A DNA stretch of 64,000 bases from Vibrio fortis (lineage in GTDB: Bacteria > Pseudomonadota > Gammaproteobacteria > Enterobacterales > Vibrionaceae): contig NZ_JFFR01000009.1 in the NCBI RefSeq assembly GCF_000695685.1, positions 161,967 to 225,966 on the forward strand, read 5' to 3'. Position 1 is the first letter of the stretch. Each line of letters begins with the position of its first letter. The notes under the pieces were generated by a model. That model made no database searches. It worked only from the letters and a program-made list of their open reading frames with translations, and was not told the origin of the DNA. The translations under genes were made by a program, and so were the position numbers. Below are positions 1 to 9,334 of this stretch, piece after piece.

Positions 1-708
1 GCGTTTAGCTTTGCCTATGGTCCTGAAGGTGACAAGTTAAAAGGTAAAGAATTTTTCTTATCTTTCACTGTTGGTGGTCCATCTGAGTCTTATGATCCAC
101 TGGGTTATAACCATTTCACTATTGAGCAGCTCGTGTTCCCTCTGCAGCAAACAGCGTACCTTGCTGGAGTGAAATACAATAAGCCAGTGTATAGTCACCG
201 AATGGTTTACATTCCAAATGTATACAACGAGTTAGAAGAGGTACAAGCGCGAGCGAATGACCACGCAGAGCGACTGATTGCCTCAATTCGCCAAGTAACA
301 GAGTCTGACGAAGCTCGCCTGCACCGCTTCGTGGCAGAGTGGTTTGGTCAATTTGATCAACTCCCAGAGCAAAGCGATTACTTCTTGGAGCATCTTAGTG
401 AAAAAGTTGAGATGACGATGCCGGAAGGTAAGTTTATCGGTCACTCAGGGTTCGAAGATTGGTACGCGATAGCTCGCGCTACATTCAAGCCAAATTGTGA
501 GCACGATGTAGAGCAGCTTGCGATTAAGAAGGTAGAACAGGGCTATCAGTTGGATTTACGTATCCGACTAAAGGCAGATACGTACTCAAACTCGTTATTA
601 AAAGGTGAGTCATTAGAGCTTTCGGTCAATGAAAAATGGCAGTTGTCTCTAGATGATCAAGGCAAGGTAACGATTCATGAGTACTTGGTGACGCCTCTAG
701 TAAGTTAA
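1..708 (+). CDS. NAD(P)H oxidoreductase, flavodoxin-like fold, with C-terminal SnoaL-like extension (5' partial)
   Basis: The reading frame is open from base 1, so the 5' end lies outside the window; the apparent GTG at 133 is internal. The visible start has the GPEGDKLKGK..LSFTVGG..ESY pattern followed by GYNHFTIEQLVFPLQQTA, typical of the C-terminal half of the KefF/MdaB flavodoxin-fold quinone reductases. After it come about 130 residues (nt 300-708) that look like an added NTF2/SnoaL-like domain; that part is inferred from its size and the FEDWYAIAR..F pattern. A paralogue of the reductase part, without the extension, is the KefF-like protein at 44072-44686. Function is probably FMN-dependent two-electron reduction of quinones or similar acceptors in the cytoplasm. 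Confidence 0.75.
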   Translation, partial: AFSFAYGPEGDKLKGKEFFLSFTVGGPSESYDPLGYNHFTIEQLVFPLQQTAYLAGVKYNKPVYSHRMVYIPNVYNELEEVQARANDHAERLIASIRQVTESDEARLHRFVAEWFGQFDQLPEQSDYFLEHLSEKVEMTMPEGKFIGHSGFEDWYAIARATFKPNCEHDVEQLAIKKVEQGYQLDLRIRLKADTYSNSLLKGESLELSVNEKWQLSLDDQGKVTIHEYLVTPLVS

Positions 709-905
709 ACCCCTATCAATGTTCAATGAAGCAAATGGGCTGTAACGGCCTATTTGTTTCATTATCTGACATCACCCAGCGTATCAACGAAGGCAAATCT
801 TCTTCGTTTTTGTCGAATTTCTGTGCCATGGTTTATGTGCGCTTGCTACCAATCACATTTCCCTTTCTTATCTTTATCGTGATGCGCATAACAGAATTTA
901 ATAAA

Positions 906-923
906 TTCGGTAACGTTCCCGAA
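906..923 (+). promoter_or_regulatory. Candidate ScrR operator (upstream copy)
   Basis: TTCGGTAACGTTCCCGAA is a near-perfect palindrome centred on AACGTT, the pattern of LacI/GalR-family operators. It shares the AACGTTCCCGAA half with the operator before scrA at 3764-3782. It lies 134 bases before the second copy at 1040-1057, a spacing that could allow looping. Confidence 0.6.
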
Positions 924-1022
924 ATTTATCGATATTATCCATCCCAAGGTCACAAGCCAGATGTTTTTCTAAGTATGAATATGCATCAAAACATCGGGTT
1001 ATTATCTGTTTTCTATTCTTAA

Positions 1023-2462
<1,440 letters not shown>

Positions 2463-2503
2463 TATTAACTTTTACTTAATAAGATACAGTTAATTACTAA
2501 GAC

Positions 2504-2534
2504 AAAAATGCCAACCGCAGAGGTTGGCATTTTT
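2504..2534. terminator. Bidirectional terminator between scrY and scrR
   Basis: AAAAATGCCAACC and GGTTGGCATTTTT form a stem with a 5-base loop. A-tract and T-tract on the two sides let it serve both convergent genes. Confidence 0.85.
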
Positions 2535-2602
2535 ATTGAATATTTATTTAGGATGAGAGCGGAAGGATAGCTCTTTCCTTGTTCCCGCTTGTATTGAGTC
2601 GT

Positions 2603-3589
2603 TCAGCAAGACTGCCTGTCAATGTTTTGAAAGGTGAGCACCATCTTACTCATTTCAAACCCTTTATTTGCGATTCTATCTAACAGCAACTTTGCTCCAT
2701 TTTCTCCCGCTTTATCAAACGCATAGTTGAACGTTGATAGAGTAGGGGTACAGACTGAAGCGAGTTCATCGTCACCAACACCAAGTACGAAAATATCTTT
2801 CCCAGGCTCAAGTTTGGCTTCTTGAATGGCTCTCATGGCACCAATCGCAATACGGTCAGTTGCGCAGAATAGGCCGTCTAATTTCGGGAACTTCTCGAGG
2901 TGTTCTTTGGCCAGTTCGTAACCTGATTCAATCGTAAAATCACCTCGGGCATGGAATTTTAATTCGAGGTCATGGTGTTTGAGGGCGTCTTCAAAGCCTT
3001 GAGACCTCTGCTTATCTACGGCGATATCGTCGCCTTGAACGCCAATAAAGCCAAGTGTTTGGCATCCATTACTAACCAAACGGTTTCCAGCTTCAAAGCC
3101 AACACGAATATCGTCATGAATGATACTAGGTATGTTGAACATCGAGCCATCTTGACCGACCAACACCACTGGAACAGCAGAGTTTTGAATTGCTTTTACA
3201 AGCGTTTTATCTAGGTGAGTTGCGTAGAGAATAATCCCTTCCACTCGCTTCTGATTAAAGATATGGATGTATTCCAACTCTTTTTGATGTGCTTGATGGG
3301 TACTGGCCAACAATACGTGTTTGCCCGCTTGCTCCAGTACAGCCGTTAAGCCGTCAACGCCTTGTGATGTAGCGTGAGAGGAGACGCGTGGAACGATCAC
3401 ACCAACAAGGTTTGTTTTGCTAGATTTGAGGTCTTTGGCGACTTGATTAGGAACATAGCCACACTCTTTTACGGCCTTGCGAACCTTGATCTTGGTGGCC
3501 TCTTTGACGCCATACTCATCATTAATAACACGTGAAACTGTCGACTTTGAGACGCCAGCTAGAAGTGCAACATCATGCAGACTTGCCAT
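2603..3589 (-). CDS. scrR: LacI-family sucrose operon repressor (ScrR/CscR-like)
   Basis: DNA-binding repressor that probably senses sucrose or a fructose derivative. Residues 1-55 form the LacI helix-turn-helix (SLHDVALLAGVSKSTVSRVI) and hinge helix (PNQVAKDLKSSKT); the rest is a periplasmic-binding-protein-like effector domain. At 328 residues it has the normal family length. It is divergent from scrA and convergent with scrY, so it sits in the middle of the genes it should control. Matching operators occur before scrY and scrA, and a weaker one before scrR itself, suggesting autoregulation. The sucrose role is inferred from context. Confidence 0.88.
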   Translation of the reverse strand: MASLHDVALLAGVSKSTVSRVINDEYGVKEATKIKVRKAVKECGYVPNQVAKDLKSSKTNLVGVIVPRVSSHATSQGVDGLTAVLEQAGKHVLLASTHQAHQKELEYIHIFNQKRVEGIILYATHLDKTLVKAIQNSAVPVVLVGQDGSMFNIPSIIHDDIRVGFEAGNRLVSNGCQTLGFIGVQGDDIAVDKQRSQGFEDALKHHDLELKFHARGDFTIESGYELAKEHLEKFPKLDGLFCATDRIAIGAMRAIQEAKLEPGKDIFVLGVGDDELASVCTPTLSTFNYAFDKAGENGAKLLLDRIANKGFEMSKMVLTFQNIDRQSC

Positions 3590-3612
3590 TCACACTATCC
3601 ATTTATTTATTT

Positions 3613-3628
3613 TTGGGATTGTTTGCAA
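3613..3628 (-). promoter_or_regulatory. Weak candidate ScrR operator before scrR
   Basis: TTGGGATTGTTTGCAA matches the locus operator apart from the central AACG to ATTG change. It lies 24 bases upstream of the scrR start, consistent with weak autorepression. Confidence 0.45.
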
Positions 3629-3763
3629 AGAGATGAGACTCATTGCTTAAGTTATTGGGGATTTTAACCCTGTCGGAATCATTTAGGGAGATAATTTAAA
3701 GATCTTTCTCACACTCTTGAGCAGATATCTTTGATCATTTGTTAGTAATCAGCAAAAATTCTT

Positions 3764-3782
3764 TTTGCAAACGTTCCCGAAA
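3764..3782 (+). promoter_or_regulatory. Candidate ScrR operator before scrA
   Basis: The core GCAAACGTTCCC (3767-3778) is the reverse complement of the scrY operator core. It lies 41 bases before the scrA ATG and inside the upstream in-frame extension, which argues that this extension is not translated. Confidence 0.7.
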
Positions 3783-3822
3783 AATTCGAAAGGCTCAAAT
3801 TAATAATCCAATGGGGTATGAA

Positions 3823-5262
3823 ATGAATTATCCAGCAGTAGCCAAAGAGCTGTTAACTCTATTAGGTGGCAAGAGCAATATTACCGCTCTCGCACACTGT
3901 GCAACGCGCTTGCGCCTTGCCGTAGCCGATGAATCAAAAATTGACGAGCAAGCCATCGATAATCTTGATGGGGTCAAAGGTCAGTTCAAAGTAGCGGGTC
4001 AATACCAAATCATTTTCGGTTCGGGAATCGTTAACCAAGTTTACGCCGAGATGGCGAAGTTAACTGGCATGAGTGAGATGTCGACCAATGACGTCGCATC
4101 TGCAGGTGCCAACAAACAGAATATTGTGCAAAGAGCGGTAAAGGGACTCTCTGACATTTTCGTTCCGATTATCCCAGCAATTGTTGCTGGTGGTTTGTTG
4201 ATGGGTATTTATAACTTATTAACAGCACAAGGTTTGTTTATTGATGGTCAATCTCTAATTGACGCTAACCCAGGGTTAACTGACCTTGCGAATATGATCA
4301 ATACCTTCGCTAATGCTCCTTTTGTTTACTTACCTATTTTATTAGCGTTCTCGGCAAGCAAGAAGTTTGGCGGTAATCCATATCTAGGTGCAGCATTAGG
4401 TATGCTGATGGTTCACCCAGAACTGCTCAATGGTTGGGGCTTCGGTGGTGCTGCTGTTTCAGGCAACATTCCTGTTTGGAACATCATGGGCTTTGAAATC
4501 CAGAAGGTTGGCTATCAAGGCTCAGTACTTCCAGTTCTTGTGTCAGCATTTATTCTGGCTAAGGTCGAGCTTGGTCTACGTAAAGTGATTCCGTCAGTAC
4601 TGGATAACCTTTTAACACCGCTATTGGCCATATTTATCACGGGTTTACTGACGTTCACCGTTGTTGGTCCGTTTACACGTGATATCGGCTTCCTACTAGG
4701 TGATGGCCTAAACTGGCTTTACAACTCTGCTGGCTTTGTTGGTGGTGCGGTATTTGGCTTTATTTATGCGCCGTTTGTTATTACCGGTATGCATCACAGC
4801 TTTATCGCAATTGAAACACAGCTGCTTGCTGATATTGCAATCACTGGCGGTACATTTATCTTTCCAATTGCAGCAATGTCTAACGTATCTCAAGGTGCTG
4901 CAGCACTTGCAGTTGGCGTCATGAGCAAAGACAAAAAGATGAAAGGGATTGCGATTCCATCTGGTGTCACCGGTCTACTGGGTATTACCGAACCTGCTAT
5001 GTTCGGTGTAAACCTAAAACTGCGTTACCCGTTCATCGCCGCTGTGTGTGCAGCAGCTCTATCGAGTGCCTTTATTACAATGTTCAATGTGAAAGCGCAG
5101 GCACTAGGTGCAGCGGGCTTACCGGGCATTATCTCAATTTCTCCTGAGCATATTGGCTACTACATTGTTGGTATGATCATCGCGTTTATTACGGCGTTTG
5201 CACTGACAGTTGTTCTTGGTATGCGTGAACAGGTAAAGCAAAACCGTAAGGCAACCGCTTAG
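3823..5262 (+). CDS. scrA: PTS sucrose transporter subunit IIBC (ScrA)
   Basis: Inner-membrane phosphotransferase permease that imports sucrose as sucrose-6-phosphate. The IIB domain occupies about residues 1-90 with the phosphorylated cysteine in HCATRLRL; a long multi-span IIC domain follows, including GITEPAMFGVNL, the sugar-site motif of the glucose/sucrose class. No IIA domain is present, so it must borrow a glucose-type IIA from elsewhere in the genome. The ATG at 3823 is preferred because GGGG precedes it by 6 bases and the in-frame sequence before it overlaps the operator. Length is 479 residues, normal for ScrA. Confidence 0.9.
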   Translation: MNYPAVAKELLTLLGGKSNITALAHCATRLRLAVADESKIDEQAIDNLDGVKGQFKVAGQYQIIFGSGIVNQVYAEMAKLTGMSEMSTNDVASAGANKQNIVQRAVKGLSDIFVPIIPAIVAGGLLMGIYNLLTAQGLFIDGQSLIDANPGLTDLANMINTFANAPFVYLPILLAFSASKKFGGNPYLGAALGMLMVHPELLNGWGFGGAAVSGNIPVWNIMGFEIQKVGYQGSVLPVLVSAFILAKVELGLRKVIPSVLDNLLTPLLAIFITGLLTFTVVGPFTRDIGFLLGDGLNWLYNSAGFVGGAVFGFIYAPFVITGMHHSFIAIETQLLADIAITGGTFIFPIAAMSNVSQGAAALAVGVMSKDKKMKGIAIPSGVTGLLGITEPAMFGVNLKLRYPFIAAVCAAALSSAFITMFNVKAQALGAAGLPGIISISPEHIGYYIVGMIIAFITAFALTVVLGMREQVKQNRKATA

Positions 5263-5324
5263 ATTTTGAACTCCTTAAGGGTGGGGTTCCCCCAATTCCA
5301 CTTCTTTTCCTAAATTGTTGGGGC

Positions 5325-5365
5325 GCTAGCCAAGCATCTTATCTTGGCTAGCCTTTTTGTTTTTT
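5325..5365 (+). terminator. Intra-operon terminator between scrA and scrK
   Basis: GCTAGCCAAG (5325-5334) pairs perfectly with CTTGGCTAGC (5343-5352), followed by CTTTTTGTTTTTT. It looks like a full intrinsic terminator although scrK follows in the same direction, so scrK-scrB may be expressed by readthrough or from a separate promoter. Confidence 0.85.
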
Positions 5366-5428
5366 CATTGATATAGGCAACGAGACGTCGCCGCTTATTT
5401 ATCAATATGTTTGTTTAAGGTAAGTATG

Positions 5429-6361
5429 ATGAATCAAGTATGGGTAACAGGTGATGCTGTTGTTGACTTAATTCCCGACTCGGACTCGACGCTACTGAAA
5501 TGCCCTGGTGGGGCTCCTGCTAATGTCGCAGTTGCCGTTTCTCGTCTCTCGGGCAAAAGTGCTTTCTTTGGGCGAGTTGGAGATGATCCGTTTGGTCGTT
5601 TTATGAAAGCGACGCTGACTAAAGAAAATGTAAATGCCGATTTTTTGGTTCAAGACCCAACACAAAGAACATCAACAGTAGTGGTTGACTTGGATGATGA
5701 CGGTGAGCGCAGCTTTACTTTTATGGTTAAGCCAAGCGCGGATCAGTTTATGGTCAACGATGATATTCCAAGCTTTCAACAAGGCGATTGGTTGCATGTC
5801 TGCTCTATTTCTCTTGCTAATGAACCAAGCAGAAGCAGCACATTTGAAGCAATTGATAGAATTAAACGCGTCGGTGGCTATGTGAGTTTCGACCCAAACT
5901 TACGTGAAGAGGTATGGGCGAATCCGACTGAAATAAAAAGTACGGTCATGAAAGCTGTGGCACTGGCTGATGTCGTCAAGTTCTCTGAAGAGGAATTAGT
6001 GTTTTTGACAGGCTCTCAATCGGTTGAACAAGGTCTAAATGCTATCGCTGATTTTGACAATACGCTCATTTTGGTTACGCAAGGTGCCAAGGGAGTGTGG
6101 CGAATCTTTGAAGGTTCAGGAAAGCGAGTAACAGGTCAAGTCGTACAGCCAGTTGATACGACTGGTGCTGGTGACGCCTTTGTCGGTGGCCTGCTCGCAA
6201 GACTTTCTCAACAGCAACATTGGGATAATTTCGCCACGATTGATAAAGCGATCGAGTGGGCAAATGGTTGCGGTGCTCTTGCAACAACCCAAAAAGGTGC
6301 CATGACTGCACTCCCTACCCAAGAAGAACTTATTCAGTTCATCCACTGCGCACAGTCGTAG
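5429..6361 (+). CDS. scrK: Fructokinase ScrK (PfkB family)
   Basis: Phosphorylates the fructose released by ScrB to fructose-6-phosphate. PfkB signatures are present: the sugar-side CPGGAPANVAVA near residue 30 and the C-terminal catalytic DTTGAGDAFVGG near residue 245. At 310 residues it has the usual length. Tandem ATGs occur at 5426 and 5429; the AAGG at 5417-5420 sits better for 5429. The family also includes aminoimidazole riboside kinases, but the sucrose locus context favours fructokinase. It is followed after 23 bases by scrB. Confidence 0.87.
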   Translation: MNQVWVTGDAVVDLIPDSDSTLLKCPGGAPANVAVAVSRLSGKSAFFGRVGDDPFGRFMKATLTKENVNADFLVQDPTQRTSTVVVDLDDDGERSFTFMVKPSADQFMVNDDIPSFQQGDWLHVCSISLANEPSRSSTFEAIDRIKRVGGYVSFDPNLREEVWANPTEIKSTVMKAVALADVVKFSEEELVFLTGSQSVEQGLNAIADFDNTLILVTQGAKGVWRIFEGSGKRVTGQVVQPVDTTGAGDAFVGGLLARLSQQQHWDNFATIDKAIEWANGCGALATTQKGAMTALPTQEELIQFIHCAQS

Positions 6362-6384
6362 TCAACGAGACTTGAGAACAATGC

Positions 6385-7830
6385 ATGAATGTAAATAGTA
6401 ATTGGACTGTGGAACAAAGGTACCGCCGTTTAGAACAGATTACATCGCACGAAGTGGCTGAAATGGAGAGTGCTCGCGTTGCGGATTCTGGTTTTCCTAG
6501 TTATCACATAGCCCCAAAATTTGGTTTACTGAACGATCCAAATGGTCTTTGCTATTTCAATGGTGAACACCATATTTTCTATCAATGGACCCCGGTTGGT
6601 CCTGTTCATGGCATGAAATATTGGTACCACCTATCAACCAAAGATTTTGTTCATTTCACGGATCATGGAGTAGGACTAGAGCCCGGTGACGATTACGACT
6701 CGCACGGTGTCTATTCGGGAGGGGCGCTTGTCGATAACGAGCAAGCTTTGCTTTTCTTTACTGGTAACAAACGCGATGAAGATTGGATCCGAGAGCCTAC
6801 TCAGTGTTTCGCAACCATGACGGCAGAAGGTACGATAGAGAAGCAGGGCGTGATTATTGAAAATGACCACTACACTGAGCATTTTCGAGACCCTAAGGTA
6901 TGGAAAAAGGATGACCAGTACTTCATGGTCGTGGGCGCTCAAACTCCAGCTGAACGTGGTTCAATGGTGCTTTATCAAAGTCCAGATTTGGAGACTTGGC
7001 AACATAAAGGGCCGATAAAAACTCGTTACCAAGACTTCGGTTACATGTGGGAATGTCCTGATTTTTTTGAAATTGATGGCAAGTCAATCATGCTGTTTTC
7101 TCCACAAGGTGTGTCATCCAGCAATGCTTACGATTTTAAAAATATTTACTCGGTCGCCTACATTATTGGTGACAGATTGAACCTTGAGTCAATGGAACTT
7201 GAAGGACACCAAGATATCATTCAACCTGACTATGGCTTTGATTTCTATGCACCTCAGACCTATTTAGATGAACAAGGTCGCCGTATTTTGATTGCTTGGA
7301 TTGGGTTACCTGACATCGACGCGCCATCGGTAAAGAATCAGTGGGCAGGTATGCTGTCATTACCACGTGAACTTCGCCTAGAAGAGGGCTACCTAGTTCA
7401 ATCACCTGTCGCTGAGATCGATGAGTTGAAAGGGAAGAAAGAAGTCTTCTCTGGAACACACGTGCTGAATCAAACAAGTTTTATGCTTCGTTTAGAGCTC
7501 GAAAGCGATGAGTTTTCTTTAGAGTTAAGAAATGAGCGTGGCGACAAGGTGATCTTTAGTGCTGACGAAAATGAATTTACTCTCGATCGCAGTCAAATGT
7601 CTCAGAACTATGCTCAAGAATTTGGAGATGTGCGAAAAGCACCGAGGTTGAGCAAAAGGCAGGTGATTGTCGTATATGTTGATAATTCGGTGATGGAGAT
7701 TTTCATCAATGGTGGTAGACATACTATGACCAGTCGTTTCTTCATTGATGATCTACAGTTGGTCTCTGAGCAAGGTATAGCGCGAGCTTGTTATTATTCA
7801 ATGCAACCTGTGACCGGATTGTTCGATTAG
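6385..7830 (+). CDS. scrB: Sucrose-6-phosphate hydrolase ScrB (GH32 invertase)
   Basis: Cytoplasmic beta-fructofuranosidase that splits sucrose-6-phosphate into glucose-6-phosphate and fructose. All three GH32 catalytic blocks are visible: NDPNG with the nucleophile Asp51, RDPK at 168-171 and ECPD at 223-226 carrying the acid/base glutamate. The C-terminal ~130 residues form the family's beta-sandwich. No signal peptide is present, in keeping with a PTS-delivered substrate. At 481 residues it has full length. It lies directly behind scrK and is followed by a strong terminator. Confidence 0.92.
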   Translation: MNVNSNWTVEQRYRRLEQITSHEVAEMESARVADSGFPSYHIAPKFGLLNDPNGLCYFNGEHHIFYQWTPVGPVHGMKYWYHLSTKDFVHFTDHGVGLEPGDDYDSHGVYSGGALVDNEQALLFFTGNKRDEDWIREPTQCFATMTAEGTIEKQGVIIENDHYTEHFRDPKVWKKDDQYFMVVGAQTPAERGSMVLYQSPDLETWQHKGPIKTRYQDFGYMWECPDFFEIDGKSIMLFSPQGVSSSNAYDFKNIYSVAYIIGDRLNLESMELEGHQDIIQPDYGFDFYAPQTYLDEQGRRILIAWIGLPDIDAPSVKNQWAGMLSLPRELRLEEGYLVQSPVAEIDELKGKKEVFSGTHVLNQTSFMLRLELESDEFSLELRNERGDKVIFSADENEFTLDRSQMSQNYAQEFGDVRKAPRLSKRQVIVVYVDNSVMEIFINGGRHTMTSRFFIDDLQLVSEQGIARACYYSMQPVTGLFD

Positions 7831-7879
7831 AAAAGTACTGACGAAAGCCTTCATCATCAACTCATATAATCGCATTGAT

Positions 7880-7917
7880 AATGACCTTCAAGCCATCATG
7901 TTTGAAGGTCATTTTTG
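7880..7917. terminator. Terminator after scrB
   Basis: ATGACCTTCAA and TTGAAGGTCAT form an 11-base-pair stem followed by TTTTTG. It lies between convergent scrB and the alginate lyase gene. Confidence 0.85.
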
Positions 7918-7939
7918 CTCTATGACATTAAATAGAGCG

Positions 7940-8989
7940 TTATTTTCCGTTTAACTTCAACGCTGAGAAGGTCACGCTGTTGTAGTCACCGTTCTTCTTG
8001 TCTGTTGCGAAGTCACCTGTACCTGCACAACCAGGTCCCCAAATTGGATGGGAATCGTTCACGCTACATTGACCGTACGCGCCGGCTTTAAAGTAGAAGT
8101 CATCTTCAGCGTAACCTGTAGGGAAGTCTTTCTCATCAATCCCTTTGCTTAGGTCAATTTCGTATCTCACCGTGTCATGACGTGCGGTTTCAAAGGTCAG
8201 ATACATCATGGTCTCTTTTACTTCAACACGGTAGCTAAACTCTTCACCCAACTTGATGCCCGCCTTGCCAGGCTCTTGTTGGTTCTCCCAAGTGTTGCCC
8301 CAAACTGGGTAAGCGATATCAGCACGGTTTGGATCTTTCTTCGCTAGGTTACGCTCGTAGTTCCAGAATACAGAGCCGTACTCATGCCCCGGAAATTTTT
8401 TATAGAAGATTTTTAATGGTTCGTTACCGTGCCCGTAGCCTGTTTTGGCTTTGATGAGTTCATTGTGTTTCTTGGCGTGGATTTGTCCTACAACAACAGA
8501 GTGTGCAGGGTACTTCTCTGGATGTTTAGCATTGATGGATACATGGTCGACCTTAAGAGTCGCCTCGAGTGTTCCGCCAACGGCGCTGTATTCATCCGCT
8601 TGAGGGTGGCTAGAGAGTGCCCATTGATTGAGTTTGCCGTCGGTAAGAATGTTGTCAAAGTTAGCGCCGCGCGGCATTTGGCGTAGTTCTGAACGAGCGT
8701 TCTTAGAGTTCTTGGTTGTGATCGCCTTGTTGTGTACTTCAAACACAAGGTGTCCATCTTCGTTCAGGAAGAAAAAGTTCTCATGAGAGTAGCTCATCAT
8801 TGCGACGCCTTCGATCTCGTCGATGCGCCCATCTTCATTGATGTCAGAAGGAATCGTGATCTTCCAGTTTCGCATGTCAAACTTATCGGCAGGGACGGCG
8901 TGGGATACACCATTGTTAACCACTTCAGCCATAGCAGCTAAAGGCATAGACAACAGTACAGATGCAGCAATTAGGGTTCTTCTGTTCAT
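7940..8989 (-). CDS. Secreted alginate lyase, polysaccharide lyase family 7
   Basis: Cleaves alginate by beta-elimination outside the cytoplasm. A signal peptide spans residues 1-21 (MNRRTLIAASVLLSMPLAAMA). The three PL7 catalytic blocks are intact: RSELR (99-103), QIH (169-171) and YFKAGAYGQ (299-307). The QIH variant is usually associated with activity on guluronate-containing blocks. Residues 49-60 fit a DxNxDGxIDxxE calcium loop. It is a single-domain 349-residue enzyme without a carbohydrate-binding module. Two cysteines near the C-terminus (CSVN..GPGCAG) may form a disulfide. A 10-base-pair dyad lies directly upstream. Confidence 0.92.
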   Translation of the reverse strand: MNRRTLIAASVLLSMPLAAMAEVVNNGVSHAVPADKFDMRNWKITIPSDINEDGRIDEIEGVAMMSYSHENFFFLNEDGHLVFEVHNKAITTKNSKNARSELRQMPRGANFDNILTDGKLNQWALSSHPQADEYSAVGGTLEATLKVDHVSINAKHPEKYPAHSVVVGQIHAKKHNELIKAKTGYGHGNEPLKIFYKKFPGHEYGSVFWNYERNLAKKDPNRADIAYPVWGNTWENQQEPGKAGIKLGEEFSYRVEVKETMMYLTFETARHDTVRYEIDLSKGIDEKDFPTGYAEDDFYFKAGAYGQCSVNDSHPIWGPGCAGTGDFATDKKNGDYNSVTFSALKLNGK

Positions 8990-9000
8990 TATTGGTACTC

Positions 9001-9029
9001 TTATTATGTAATATTGTCATACATAATAA
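9001..9029 (-). promoter_or_regulatory. 10-bp dyad upstream of the alginate lyase gene
   Basis: TTATTATGTA (9001-9010) and TACATAATAA (9020-9029) are perfect inverted repeats with a 9-base spacer, starting 12 bases before the alginate lyase start codon. This could be an operator, for example for a GntR-type regulator, or an mRNA leader hairpin. Confidence 0.5.
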
Positions 9030-9215
9030 TTATCATTGAAACAAGAGAAAGGCTTGATCGCCCTATGTGTAAATAAGATCACATTTTTCTTGGGATTTAA
9101 TGGGGTCACTGTGAGGGCTGTCTGACTGTCCATACTCTCGATAGGAATGACTATTAAAGCTCACTAACAAGCTCATCAATAAACCATACAAAGAGTTACA
9201 ACCTTATATTGGTTA

Positions 9216-9230
9216 TGTTATAACGTAACA
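9216..9230 (+). promoter_or_regulatory. Zur-like box upstream of pyrC2
   Basis: TGTTATAACGTAACA matches the gammaproteobacterial Zur core TGTTATANTATAACA at 12 of 14 informative positions, with flanking AT-rich symmetry. It lies about 105 bases before a gene trio typical of Zur regulons. The 345-base gap around it (8990-9334) holds nothing else beyond the dyad at 9001-9029. Confidence 0.6.
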
Positions 9231-9334
9231 TTGAATTGAGCGTTAGCACCTTTGTTGTCTTGAAGAGGGGCACCAATAGTCTAGTGGTCATTGCAACCCA
9301 ACCTTTAACAATGACAAGGAGCTTGTTAAATACT

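Noticed and set aside
726..1022. 98-codon reading frame upstream of scrY
   Set aside because: No ribosome site, covers an operator palindrome, and the protein resembles nothing known.
9063..9082. CRP site TGTGT...TCACA near 9070
   Set aside because: The spacer is 8 bases instead of 6.
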